64,000 nt of DNA, from positions 744,001-808,000 of the forward strand of contig BQMF02000012.1 of the NCBI GenBank assembly GCA_027922465.2. The letters are read 5' to 3'. The position numbers and the translations under genes are program-made. The notes under the pieces were generated by a model. The model had not been told where the DNA came from, ran no database searches, and worked only from the letters and a program-made list of their open reading frames with translations. Shown here in pieces: positions 54,853 to 64,000 of this stretch (the stretch's first letter is position 1; every line of letters begins with the position of its first letter). This stretch comes from Turritopsis dohrnii. Taxonomy: Eukaryota; Cnidaria; Hydrozoa; Anthoathecata; Oceaniidae.

Positions 54853-55067
54853 CAATAATGATAAAAACAAAACGTTATTCCTATTAGTTCATCAGCCAAA
54901 AAAGTCACGTTCGATTAGGGTTGCAATGTATTTGCTTCGAACTCACATCGCACACAAAAAAAGAAATGATTTCGCTCACAACTTAATCTACCATTTTGCG
55001 TGACTTACAAACAAACGAACAAACAAACAAACAAACAAACAAACAGACGGAGAATCGGCTATAAATA
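54853..55067 (+). repeat. Dispersed repeat R1, first copy, with (AAAC)n tail
   Basis: Same sequence as 55793-56000 in the same orientation: 'AAAACAAAACGTTA', CACGTTCGATT(A/G)GGGTTGCAA, TACCATTTTGCGTGACTTAC, (AAAC)n and GACGGA(G/A)AATCGGCTAT. The tail resembles the 3' end of a SINE/LINE-like or tailed element, but no internal pol III boxes were recognised. Confidence 0.75.
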
Positions 55068-55072
55068 TATAG

Positions 55073-55792
55073 ACTAGACGCCAAGGCGGCGTTGCTCGCC
55101 GCCCATATCCACCTGCTCTGTGTACCACTGTATCAATAAACGGCAAATTACTTTATAAACGGCTCATACAACTTGGAAAAGATACAAAGTCACAACCTCT
55201 GGTGTGCAGTCAGTGTTACATCAGTGTTACATTAACTATTTTTCAGGTTTTTCATTATGTGTGACTTATTTATTTTTTAAAACCAATCGTTGATCAGTAC
55301 AACAATACACTCAAAACGTAGGAAGAAGAACTTCCACTTTTTATTAGCTTTTGTAAAAAAGCTTTTTTAAAAAAGTTACGCGCTCAAACATGGGTGCTAT
55401 CAAACAGGTCGAAAATGGTTTCTCTTCTTAAAATGTTCACACGGAAGGAGAGAAAAAATGCACGTGCTAAATGAATAAAGAGAATAAAAAAAACGTTCGA
55501 TCAGATTGAAATAGATTAAAAGAAATCGATTAAAAGAAATTAAGACAACTATTACGACAAAAGCAAAAAAAAAAAACATTTTGTTTTATGATACTCGGTT
55601 TTTAAACATTTTGATTGCTCAAAAAGAAAGTTCACCCGTCTCAGACAGTCAGGCAAGAGTTAGTGGCTAACTGAACATGCTGCCATGTTCTGCCACTGCT
55701 GCTTTTTGTCCAAACTGTTTAATCAGTTAGTTTCTTTGTATTTAGTTGGTGTACTATTTTCAAAGCCAAGTCAACGTGGAATATAAAACTAA
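55073..55792 (+). repeat. Dispersed repeat R2, second copy, between two R1 copies
   Basis: About 85% identical by eye to 51757-52561, with several short indels. Direct flanking by R1 copies gives R1-R2-R1. Confidence 0.8.
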
Positions 55793-56000
55793 CAATAATA
55801 ATAAAAACAAAACGTTAGTTCATCAGCCAAAAAAAATCACGTTCGATTGGGGTTGCAATGTATTTGCTTCGAACTCACGTCGCACACAAAAAAAGAAATA
55901 ATTTCGCTCACAACTTAATCTACCATTTTGCGTGACTTACAAACAAACGAACAAACAAACAAACAAACAAACAGACGGAAAATCGGCTATTATATAGATG
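55793..56000 (+). repeat. Dispersed repeat R1, second copy
   Basis: See 54853-55067. Slightly shorter at the start (the ATTCCTA insertion is missing) and with a shorter (AAAC)n run. Confidence 0.75.
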
Positions 56001-56100
56001 AGAAAGTGCTTTTAAGCTTGACACAGCGCAAAAGGAATTTTTGAAATATCTCATAAGCTTCAAATCTGCCATGCATTTATAAAAACTGTGCAAGTTCATT

Positions 56101-56545
56101 TGAAACATACTTTAGTTCTCTCAACTCTTCTAAGGCTACTGGTCCTGACGAAATTCCTGTAATTGTTCTGCAAAAATGCTCGGCTGAACTCTCTCCCAGG
56201 CTCTGTAGGCTATTCAGGAAGTGCATTGATGAATCTTGTTTTCCTTGTTGTTGGAAGATTGCTTCTGTTGTGCCTGTTTTCAAAGCTCAAGAGATCGGAC
56301 CCTTAATGCTTGTGGTGAGACACAAGCTATTAATCTTGACATCTTAAGGCATTCAACAAGGTTTTGGTCTGTTCAGGTCCCAACATGCCATAAGAACTTT
56401 TATTCATCTAGTTTTTTTCCTCGGACTGCTCGCCTCTGAAATTCTCTCCCTCATAGTTGTTTTCCTGCTGAGTATGATCTGCAATCTTTTAAATCGTGGC
56501 CTTGCAGGGAGCAACCCACTTAATAAAAAAAACAAAAAAACTTTC
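56101..56545 (+). pseudogene. Internally deleted LINE copy (RT fragment joined to C-terminus)
   Basis: 56115-56290 encodes 'SSKATGPDEIPVIVLQKC' and 'SCFPCCWKIASVVPVFK', the early fingers/palm motif of a non-LTR reverse transcriptase. After a deletion, 56370-56520 encodes the family's extreme C-terminus ('NFYSSSFFPRTARL', then TGA where Trp is expected, 'NSLPHSCFPAEYDLQSFKS'). An A-rich tail follows at 56519-56540. It is a relative of the larger copy at 57309-60098. Confidence 0.75.
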
Positions 56546-56840
56546 CAGCGGAAAAATTATGTCTGATGTCAATGTTAATGTACATAAGGACATTGTGGTT
56601 CATGATTTTATTATAATTTGAAAAAAGTTTTCCTGGAATTATGAAAAGGCTTGTGATTCACGAATCAGGAATTGTTAATTCGTACCCTAGATGCAAACAA
56701 CTTTTTTCGATTTTTTTGACAAAAGATTCCATATCCTCTAGAATTATGTGTGTTAATAATGAATTTGTGTCACAAACACATGAAATGGCACTTTTATGAA
56801 ATTCCAGTTTTGCTATTGTTTTTCACTAAACATCACCTTA

Positions 56841-57306
56841 CACGCTTTTTTTTTATAAGAACAATTTTATAAGAACATGAGCCTCAGATTTGGCCAAAAA
56901 ATAAGAACAAAATAAGAACAACCTCAGGCTCAAATTAATGTTTCAAAAATTAAGAACAGCCTAAGCCTGAATTTTCTTATAAAATAAGAACAATTCATGA
57001 TAGGAACAACTCATGATGTGAATTCACTCACTGGCAAATGCTTTAGAAGTTGTTTTTTTTTACCTTGCATACTCATATCGGGTCATTGTTGAACAGCAAT
57101 CATGCTTTTAAACAGTTGTTTTTAAAAAAGTTAATTTAAATTTTACTGGAAGTTCTATAATATAAGAACAAAATGAGGCTGAAATTTGAAGCTGCGTTCT
57201 TAAAGCTAAGAACAAAACAAGAACAATTCAGGCTGAAAAAGGCTCAAAAAATAAGAACAGCCAGCCTCGGGTCAGATTTTACTGGTTCTTATAAAAAAAA
57301 AGTGTG
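56841..57306. mobile_element. 466-bp MITE with TA duplication at the LINE's 5' side
   Basis: The left end CACGCTTTTTTTTTATAAGA is mirrored by the right end (TCTTATAAAAAAAAAGTGTG reading forward). TA flanks at 56839-56840 and 57307-57308. The interior repeats 'AAGAACA' and 'CCTCAG' many times on both halves. The reading frame starting at 57173 crosses this boundary and is not a gene. Confidence 0.68.
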
Positions 57307-57308
57307 TA

Positions 57309-60098
57309 TTTCCCAGACTTTCCCTGATCCACAAAAGAAACAAATGCTACAGAATTGTCAATCAACCATGGACACCTTTTTTATACAACGGGGCAGGACA
57401 AAAATGATTTTCTCTTTCAAGGTTATCTTCCTCTACGTTGTAAGGACTCTAAAACCCACATGCATGGCCTTGGTGTATACCTTCGAGACAATTTACCTAT
57501 AACTCGTGTGAGTGATCTGGAGGATCCTGATTTGTCATACATGTGCTTTCGTCTTTCGTTGCTCCATTCAACAAGCTATCTGTTCTTTCTTTATCAATCT
57601 CCATCATCCCAAGACTGTTCTGTTATAGACTCTATATCTGAAAGTATTGACAAGGCCCTATCAATTCATCACAGTGCCAACATATTTGTTTTTGGTGACT
57701 TCAATGTTCATCATGAAAAATGGCTCAAATTCTCAAATGGAATCTCTCACACAGGAATTCATACTCTAAATTTTGCCCTATGTCAATCTCTTCACGAAAT
57801 CATTGACTTCCCTACTCGCTTTCCTGATCGTGATGATCAATCTCCATCTCTACTTGATCTCTTTTTAACTTCAAATCCTGATATCTGTAAAGCATCTAGT
57901 GAAGTTCCTCTTGGCAACTCTGACCATGGCGTAGTTTCTGTCTTAACATCTCTTAATTACAAAGCTGCTTCTGAATCTCCTTTTCATCGCACTCTCTTCA
58001 GTTATGAACGTGGTGAATGGGATAATTTTTGAGATTTTCTTCGCGATGTCCCCTGGTCCAATGTGTTTTCAAATCCAGCTGAAAAATGTGCAGAGGAAGT
58101 TACATCTTGGCTTACATCTGGCATTGAAGCATTTATCCCCAGTAGAAAATTTCGTGTTAAACCTCACTCCTCTCCCTGGTTCTCACCTGCTTGTGCTGCA
58201 GCAATTGCTCACAGAAATCTTTACTTTCATCAATATCAACGTGAGAAGTCTTCTCATAATAAGGTTCTTTTCAACCAAGCACGAAATCACTGCAAATCTG
58301 TCATTAATAATGCAAAGTCTACATATCAACAAGAAACTCGTAATCGTATCTCGTATCTCTTCACAAAAAATTGGCTCTCGAGATTTTTGGCGCATCATTA
58401 AAAGTGTCACCAACAATAAAAGGTCATCCATTCCTCCCATTTTCAATGGTCCAGAGGCTTTATCATCATCAGGATAAAGCTGAACAGCTCTTCTCTAACA
58501 TTTTTAGTACTAACTCTACTCTTGATGACTCTGGCCTTGCTGTTCCGGAATTTCCCTTGAGGACTAATAAAGTACTGGATAGCTGCTTTATCACACCAGC
58601 TAAAATATCTTCTATCATTTCAAATCTTGATGCTTCTAAGGCTACTGGCCCTGATGGAATTCCTGTCATCCTGTTTCAAAAGTGTGCACCTGAATTATCT
58701 CCTGTACTTTATCGTCTATATAACAAGTGCATAGCTGAATCTTGCTTTCCTTCATCTTGGAAGTTTGCCTCTGTAATTCCAGTCTTCAAAAATTATGGAG
58801 ATCGATCTAATCCACAAAATTACAGACCCATAGTGTCCTACCAGTTATGAATAAAATTTTTGAGGCCTTTATCAATAATTCTCTTGTTAATCACCTTGAA
58901 TCTAATAACCTCTTCTCAGATTCTCAACGCTCAACTGCTGACCTCCTTACAGTGAAAACTGATAGAATCTACACTGCATTAGATAAATCTGGGGAGGCAA
59001 AAGCTGTTGCTCTTGACATATCCAAGGCATTTGATAAAGTATGGCATACTGCCCTTTTGAAAAAGCTTGCTGCATATGGAGTTAAGGGTCTCCTTTATGA
59101 GATCATTCGTTCCTTCCTTGGTAATCGTACGCTTAAGGTTGTTTTAGACGGGCAATCATCATCGACACATTCCATCAATGCAGGAGTTGCCTAAGGTTCT
59201 GTCCTTGGGCCAACCCTTTTTCTTCTTTTCATCAATGATCTGCCTGATGACATTATTTCCAAGCTTTCCATCTATGCTGATGATTCAACCATCTATTCCT
59301 GTATTCCAAAATCAAATTTGTTCAGCCAGGTAGAAATGGCAGGCGAAATTGAGTTTGATCTGCAATCTATAGTTGAGTGGGGAGAGAAATGGCTGGTCAC
59401 ATTCAATTCCACAAAAACCAAACTTCTATCTGTAAATCATACTAAAGATCCCTTTTTACTGTCAGTTTCCATGAATTGCACCCAGTTGGAAGAAAACAAC
59501 TCCTTTCGTCTCCTCGGAATCACTTTTTCACAGGACTTCTCCTGGCGCTCCTACATTGAGGAAATCGCTAAGTTAGCCTCGATGAAGGTGGGCTCCCTTC
59601 TTTGTGCAAGAGCATACCTCAGCCCTGATGCCATTCTTTACCTCTATAAATCTACTATTCGAACTTGTATTGAGTATTGTTGCCATGGGTGGTGCACCCT
59701 CGGATTCTCTAAATCTTTTATATCGTATCCAATAAAGAATCTGTAATGCTGTAGGTGATGAACTTGCAAGTAAACTTGACACACTCTCCCATCGCAGATC
59801 TGTGGCGTCTCTTTGCCTCTTTAATAAATACTTTTACGGAAAATGTTCAACTGAGCTCTCTTCACTCATCCCTGCATTAAAAACTTTCAAGCCAAACACA
59901 AGATATTCATCTAATTGCCATGATCACACTGTCAGCATCCCAAAATCATCAAAAAATTTTTACCAACAAAGTTTCATCCCTCGCTCCTCCACTCTTTGGA
60001 ATTCTTTACCCCAGTCTGTTTTTCCTTCTCATTATAATCTTCAACACTTTAAATGTAATGTCCATTGTCACCTTTCCTCCTTGTACCTCAATACACAT
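57309..60098 (+). pseudogene. Non-LTR retrotransposon (CR1/jockey-type), endonuclease plus reverse transcriptase, broken
   Basis: Truncated at the 5' side: it starts inside the AP endonuclease. Endonuclease C-terminal half: 'FVFGDFNVHHEKW' (about 57687) and 'LGNSDHGVVSVL' (SDH catalytic His motif, about 57910). Linker: 'KPHSSPWFSPACAAAIAHRN'. RT: 'SKATGPDGIPVILFQKC', 'NPQNYRPI', 'ALDISKAFDKVWH', 'GPTLFLLFINDLPDD' and 'IYADDSTIY' (the YADD catalytic box at about 59276 is intact). C-terminus: 'FFP/IPRSSTLWNSLPQS'-like at about 59970. The reading frame is broken by a stop near 58030, frameshifts near 58370 and 58480, a stop after NYRPI (58848), a stop in place of the PQG Gln (59192-59194) and further shifts near 59745 and 59970. 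I name the clade only as CR1/jockey-like. It ends about where the next element inserted. Confidence 0.88.
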
Positions 60099-60103
60099 TA
60101 GTG

Positions 60104-60946
60104 CAGGCCTTGTCATAACAGGCGCGCAATCGCTCGCGCGCACGCAAACACGCGCCCAAGTTCAATATTTCTTGCATCACCCGAGTGATGATTCACTCGC
60201 CCAGCTTTGATAAACAACAATTTATCTGAGTGATTTATAGTTAATACCTATCAAAAGGAATGATTATATATCTTAGTGTTAGAAAACATGCATAACAAAA
60301 ACGTCATGAATAGCTTTGTTAATTTCATAACGCCCTCGAAAGGAAAACTTTATTACTAGATCTTTTCATGATCAAGTTCAAAAATATATTGCGCAAGATT
60401 TACGTTATTGAAATTACAACAATTGGATTATATAGAAAAATATTATATAGAAAGACAATATTCTTACTCATTTGATAAATAGGAAATAATGTTCAAAAAT
60501 CATAGTAACCTTCAAAAGCCTTTCAACAAAGGGTTTTGTTAATTCAAAATATGTTTCCAAACAACACCTGTACACAGATCAATTCAGGAAATTTTGTTAA
60601 TTCATTCTAAATATAGTTATATGAAGATTAAATTATGCTGAGTGATTGTTATTTATATAGTTATATGGTTGTTTTCCGTTAACTAACAAAGATGTATTTT
60701 GTTAATTGAATTTTCACATCAATAAAACACGAAGAACTTGTAGTTAAAAAAAGAAAGCTCTGAAGTCGAAGATAAGGGCTGCAATGCCTCCAGTGTTTGG
60801 GGTTCACTGGTTAAATCATCCCCCGACTTCAATAAGTAAAATTCCATCATTTGTAACGAAATTTGGGATTGCGCAGGCCAATTAGTTGTTGTCAATTTAG
60901 GCGCGCGATTAGTCGTGCGGGAGAGATTTCTTTATGTCAAGGCCTG
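60104..60946. mobile_element. 843-bp hAT-like MITE, CAGGCCTTG termini, 5-bp duplication
   Basis: The left end CAGGCCTTGTCATAA is mirrored by TTTATGTCAAGGCCTG on the right (one mismatch in 15). TAGTG is duplicated at 60099-60103 and 60947-60951. Subterminal GCGCGC-rich stretches (60121-60155 and 60900-60920) match each other in inverted orientation. It shares the CAGGCCT start with the elements at 1221 and 3634. Confidence 0.75.
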
Positions 60947-60958
60947 TAGTGGTTTTAA

Positions 60959-61678
60959 AGGGAAATTAAGCCTTAAAATTTCTTTTCTGATTTTGAGCAT
61001 GAAATGCTTCATTTATCCTACAGGAACACCTTTTTATGTATAAAAGGTATTCCAAATGAAAAAAAACTGCTAAAAAAACAACTTAGTTAAATCGCCATTA
61101 CAGCTTTCGTTTTAAATATCATGACGTCACAGAGCGAATTTCATTTGCAGAAATATCAGACGTAGGCAGCACATGGTGGCATGTTTTTTACGTCTATGTT
61201 CTAAAGATGCGAGAAAAGGTAGAAAAACAACATAAACACGAAAATATCTATCATTCATCAACATAGATGTAAAATAAGTTTATCAGCAACGATTCAAGAA
61301 AAATAAAAACAGTCATTACCGAAGATTTCATTTTTATACATCCAAAATATACCAAAAACTCACTTACGCACGTATATATACCTGCTATAAATCTAAAACG
61401 TAATACTTTTTAATAAAGGTTTTATATCACGAAGCACTTAATAACTTTCATCAACAAAAACAAAATATTGCAGTTTATGTAATCTTTACAGAAACAGCGA
61501 TCGCGCTGTGACGTCAAAACTTCCATCTCAGAGCACTGCAATGGCGTCCGTTGTTAGATACTAAATAACGAAAACTGAGTATAATTATCATTTAAAATAA
61601 TTTTTAATGATCACAGAAGATTAATGAGACCTTTCTGCAGCTAATATAAAAAGTTTTTGATAAAGGCTTAATTTCCCT
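60959..61678. mobile_element. 720-bp MITE with TTAA duplication
   Basis: AGGGAAATTAAGCCTT at the left is exactly mirrored by AAGGCTTAATTTCCCT at the right. TTAA flanks at 60955-60958 and 61679-61682. No ORF. It lies only four bases beyond the duplication of the preceding element. Confidence 0.75.
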
Positions 61679-61682
61679 TTAA

Positions 61683-62530
61683 ACCTTGTATTGAGCGACT
61701 AATTAAAAAAAAAAAAAAAAAAAAAAAAAAGATTTCTCTGAGTATGTAAAATGTATAATGTATATATATATATAAAGAAAATATACAGTATAAGAAAAAT
61801 CTTCATTCATTGATTATGAAGTGAAATTCAAGGGGATTTTGATATATAACAAACGATGTTATATAAATATATTGATGTTAATATCATAATGGAATAATTT
61901 ATTTATTTGATTTTTATTTATTTGGTATTGTTTTACGTGGCTAGCCTCACTCAGTTGCTATTGCATCTGCTTTCCAGGAGGGGCCACAGCTTACAGTGGC
62001 GGATTTAGGGTATGTCGCAATAGGCGCAGAGACTAACCTCTTTTTTGCTAAAAGGGTTTTTTTAATGGTTCAGTAATTCTAAATTATCGAACAAGCTAAA
62101 CGATTTCCCTCCTGCTAACTACCTCTTTGCGAAGAAGAAAAGTCCGCGCTGCGAGCACGAATTTAAAATTGATGTTTTTTGCCAATGTAGCTCCCATTCG
62201 ACGCTAGCAAGGAAAGCGCTTCGCAGAAGTAAGTCTTCGATTTCATGAAGTTAGTCTTCAAATTTTATGACGGGGGTATAGAAGCATTTGAGATACCAGT
62301 ATTTTATTTGTTAAATCATGCTTTTACTACCCCCTTGTTCGCTAAGTTAGTCGGGTTAGTCGCTGGAGTAAAAGACAGAATCACTGTTATTTTTTTCGGA
62401 GGAAAGTATGCAGAGTGTTCCTGATTGAAAGCTTAATTTTTTGCGTTAGGGGGTAACTTAATTTCCAATTATCCACAAAAACAGGGAGCGACTACCTTTT
62501 TTTATACCTCCTTCTTGCAGAACTTAAAAC
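61683..62530. other. Intergenic, low-complexity and repeat remnants
   Basis: Poly-A at about 61704-61730, (TA)n near 61762, and a dispersed repeat at 61935-62010 (inverted partner at 5645-5725). CTTCTTGCAG ends at 62520, a probable acceptor of the next gene's first coding exon, with an in-frame TAA between it and the ATG. Confidence 0.45.
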
Positions 62531-63592
62531 ATGTGCTGCAAATGTGCTGGTAGCGATGGAAGTTCTTTTCTGTCTTGCAAACATGGCGAGTATACCACAC
62601 ATTTTTTTGAAGATATAAAACTTTTATTTGTGAACGATACCAATGCAAACTTGGCAATACTTTATGATGAATTACTGGAGAAGATTCAGGAAGAATGCTT
62701 TGAGGTTTCTTTACCTCTTTCCCTTCACGATTATTGTAAGTAGAACATTTGTAGATGAGAATATTGTTTGTTGACATTTGTGAAAATTTCTTAAATTCAG
62801 ATCAAGGCTTTTAAAGACGTTCAGTACCCTGAAATACTTTATTGTTAACTGTTTTCCACACACACAACACAATAACAAACAAGTCCACATATTGATAAAT
62901 AATCTCATGTTGTGTGTAAGTGTAAGTATTTATAATGTGTTTCATGGTGAAACTTTTTTGTAGCACATTTTCTTGTGAAAAATAACTAATACGGTTAAAT
63001 AGCTACAGTTCTCAAGAAGCTCTTTACACGAATTAGTAGGTGATTAAAAAATGAACAGTTTCAAAAACAATAATGAAGACGAAAGAAACAAATATTTTTT
63101 CTTGTATAACTTTATAACTTTACGTGTGCTATTTGGGTCTTTTGTAAAAATATAATTATATTATTACACATTGTTATTTCTTATACGTAATAAGCCACTT
63201 TTTTGACTGAGCCTCAATTTTCTCAATTTGGCATAATCTGACTAAAACTAGTTAGCTTATCTTTGTTAATTGTTAAATTTGAAAACTTAAATGAAAGTTT
63301 GATCTTTGCTGCAACAAAAACTTACCATTATGTTTAATTTAATACATGAGAAATCTGAATTTAGATTTTGGCCATTTGAGCGTCATTTTAAAAAGTAGTT
63401 AAGATTTGTATCATTTTGTAAAAGGGAAATTTATTTTAATTATTAATTTATCTATTTGGTTTTACTATTTTAGGTGTACAAGGCATTGCCAAGTGTAATC
63501 AATATCACTATATTAATTGGGGAGAATATTACAATCGTGGAATATCTGGTATACTTGAAACAATGGAACTGTGGAAGCGAAGACAAGAGTAA
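62531..63592 (+). CDS. Two-exon gene for a 107-aa protein of unknown function
   Basis: Exons 62531-62735 and 63474-63592 join in phase (donor TTATT|GTAAGT, acceptor CTATTTTAG|GT) and end at TAA 63590-63592. The ATG follows ten bases after a good acceptor and a TAA in frame, so translation starts here. The protein is Cys-containing at the start (MCCKCAGSDGSSFLSCKHGE), has an amphipathic central part ('LLFVNDTNANLAILYDELL') and an aromatic segment 'YHYINWGEYYNRGISGIL' near the end. No signal peptide, membrane helix or known domain is recognised. The coding nature rests on splice phase and composition only. Confidence 0.5.
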
Positions 63593-64000
63593 CGAATGTC
63601 AATATGAAGTGTTGGGTATTTCCAGTCATATGTGGTTAAAAACTAATGCTATCAGGAAACACTGATTCAAAGATATCTTCAGTGATTATTCATTTAAAGA
63701 ACATCTGACCCATTTTTTAAATTGAGTTTTGTCAATGAACGTATAAAGTTGCAACATAAATCTGAATGTTATCATTATCTCTGAGTCAATGTATATACTG
63801 GAACATTTCTTGTTGGTTTAACTGACTAGGGATTCTTTATGGTTTTGAAAAAACCTTTTTATTCAGGCTACTTTTACTACTCAATTTTTTAGTGTTAGAA
63901 AAGGAAATATTTCCATGTTGGTTGAAGCCTGTTATTACGGTTTGGTAAAACTTTGACATTTGAAAAATGTCGAACAGGTCTATTTATTGAGTCGCAATTA
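63593..64000 (+). other. Downstream sequence, probably 3' UTR then intergenic
   Basis: AT-rich, no further ORF and no repeat recognised. The window ends here. Confidence 0.4.

Noticed and set aside
57173..57502. 109-codon ORF at the LINE's 5' side
   Set aside because: It starts inside a MITE and runs across its boundary in a frame other than the endonuclease frame.

Overview
The window is animal nuclear DNA. It is AT-rich, its genes are interrupted by GT-AG introns, it encodes an ADAR-type RNA-editing deaminase (an animal-specific family), MAGUK-type PDZ/SH3 scaffolds and a tyrosine-motif transmembrane adaptor, and it is full of short inverted-repeat transposons, minisatellites and non-LTR retrotransposon debris. 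The retrotransposon and the 'HEEVDTR ... TGCD' repeat gene resemble copies I know from cnidarians and other early-branching marine invertebrates. A cnidarian or sponge is my best guess. No sequence feature fixes the species.

Layout. 1-10 kb: gene-poor, with two non-autonomous elements that share CAGGCCT termini, long poly-C tracts, a small element with a 9-bp target duplication enclosing telomere-like repeats, and one possible orphan exon. 10.2-13.7 kb (+): a five-exon gene for a 634-aa single-pass membrane protein whose tail carries 14 Yxx[V/I/L] motifs, PAG/LAT-like in architecture. 14-21 kb: repeats and a 2.35-kb element with about 260-bp inverted repeats around a broken PIN/FEN-like nuclease ORF. 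21.5-34.3 kb (+): two tandem paralogous genes built coiled coil - PDZs - SH3 that stop where a guanylate-kinase domain would begin. 39.4-40.4 kb (+): a three-exon gene for a 250-aa membrane protein with PPxY-type motifs. 42.3-47.8 kb (-): a six-exon ADAR with five double-stranded-RNA-binding domains. 51-61.7 kb: a mosaic of dispersed repeats, MITEs and two broken copies of one LINE family. 62.5-63.6 kb (+): a two-exon gene for a 107-aa protein I do not recognise.

How the genes may work together. The tyrosine-motif adaptor, the coiled-coil/PDZ/SH3 scaffolds and the PPxY membrane protein are all of the kind that assemble membrane-proximal signalling complexes (SH2, PDZ and WW/Nedd4 ligands). 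Their neighbourhood is suggestive only. ADAR edits or masks double-stranded RNA, and inverted repeats as dense as those here (at least ten foldback or TIR elements) would supply such RNA if transcribed.

The gene models are hand-built from splice consensus and reading phase. The phases close exactly for the adaptor, the second scaffold paralog, the PPxY protein, ADAR and the 107-aa protein. The first scaffold paralog has an unresolved join between 22439 and about 24974.
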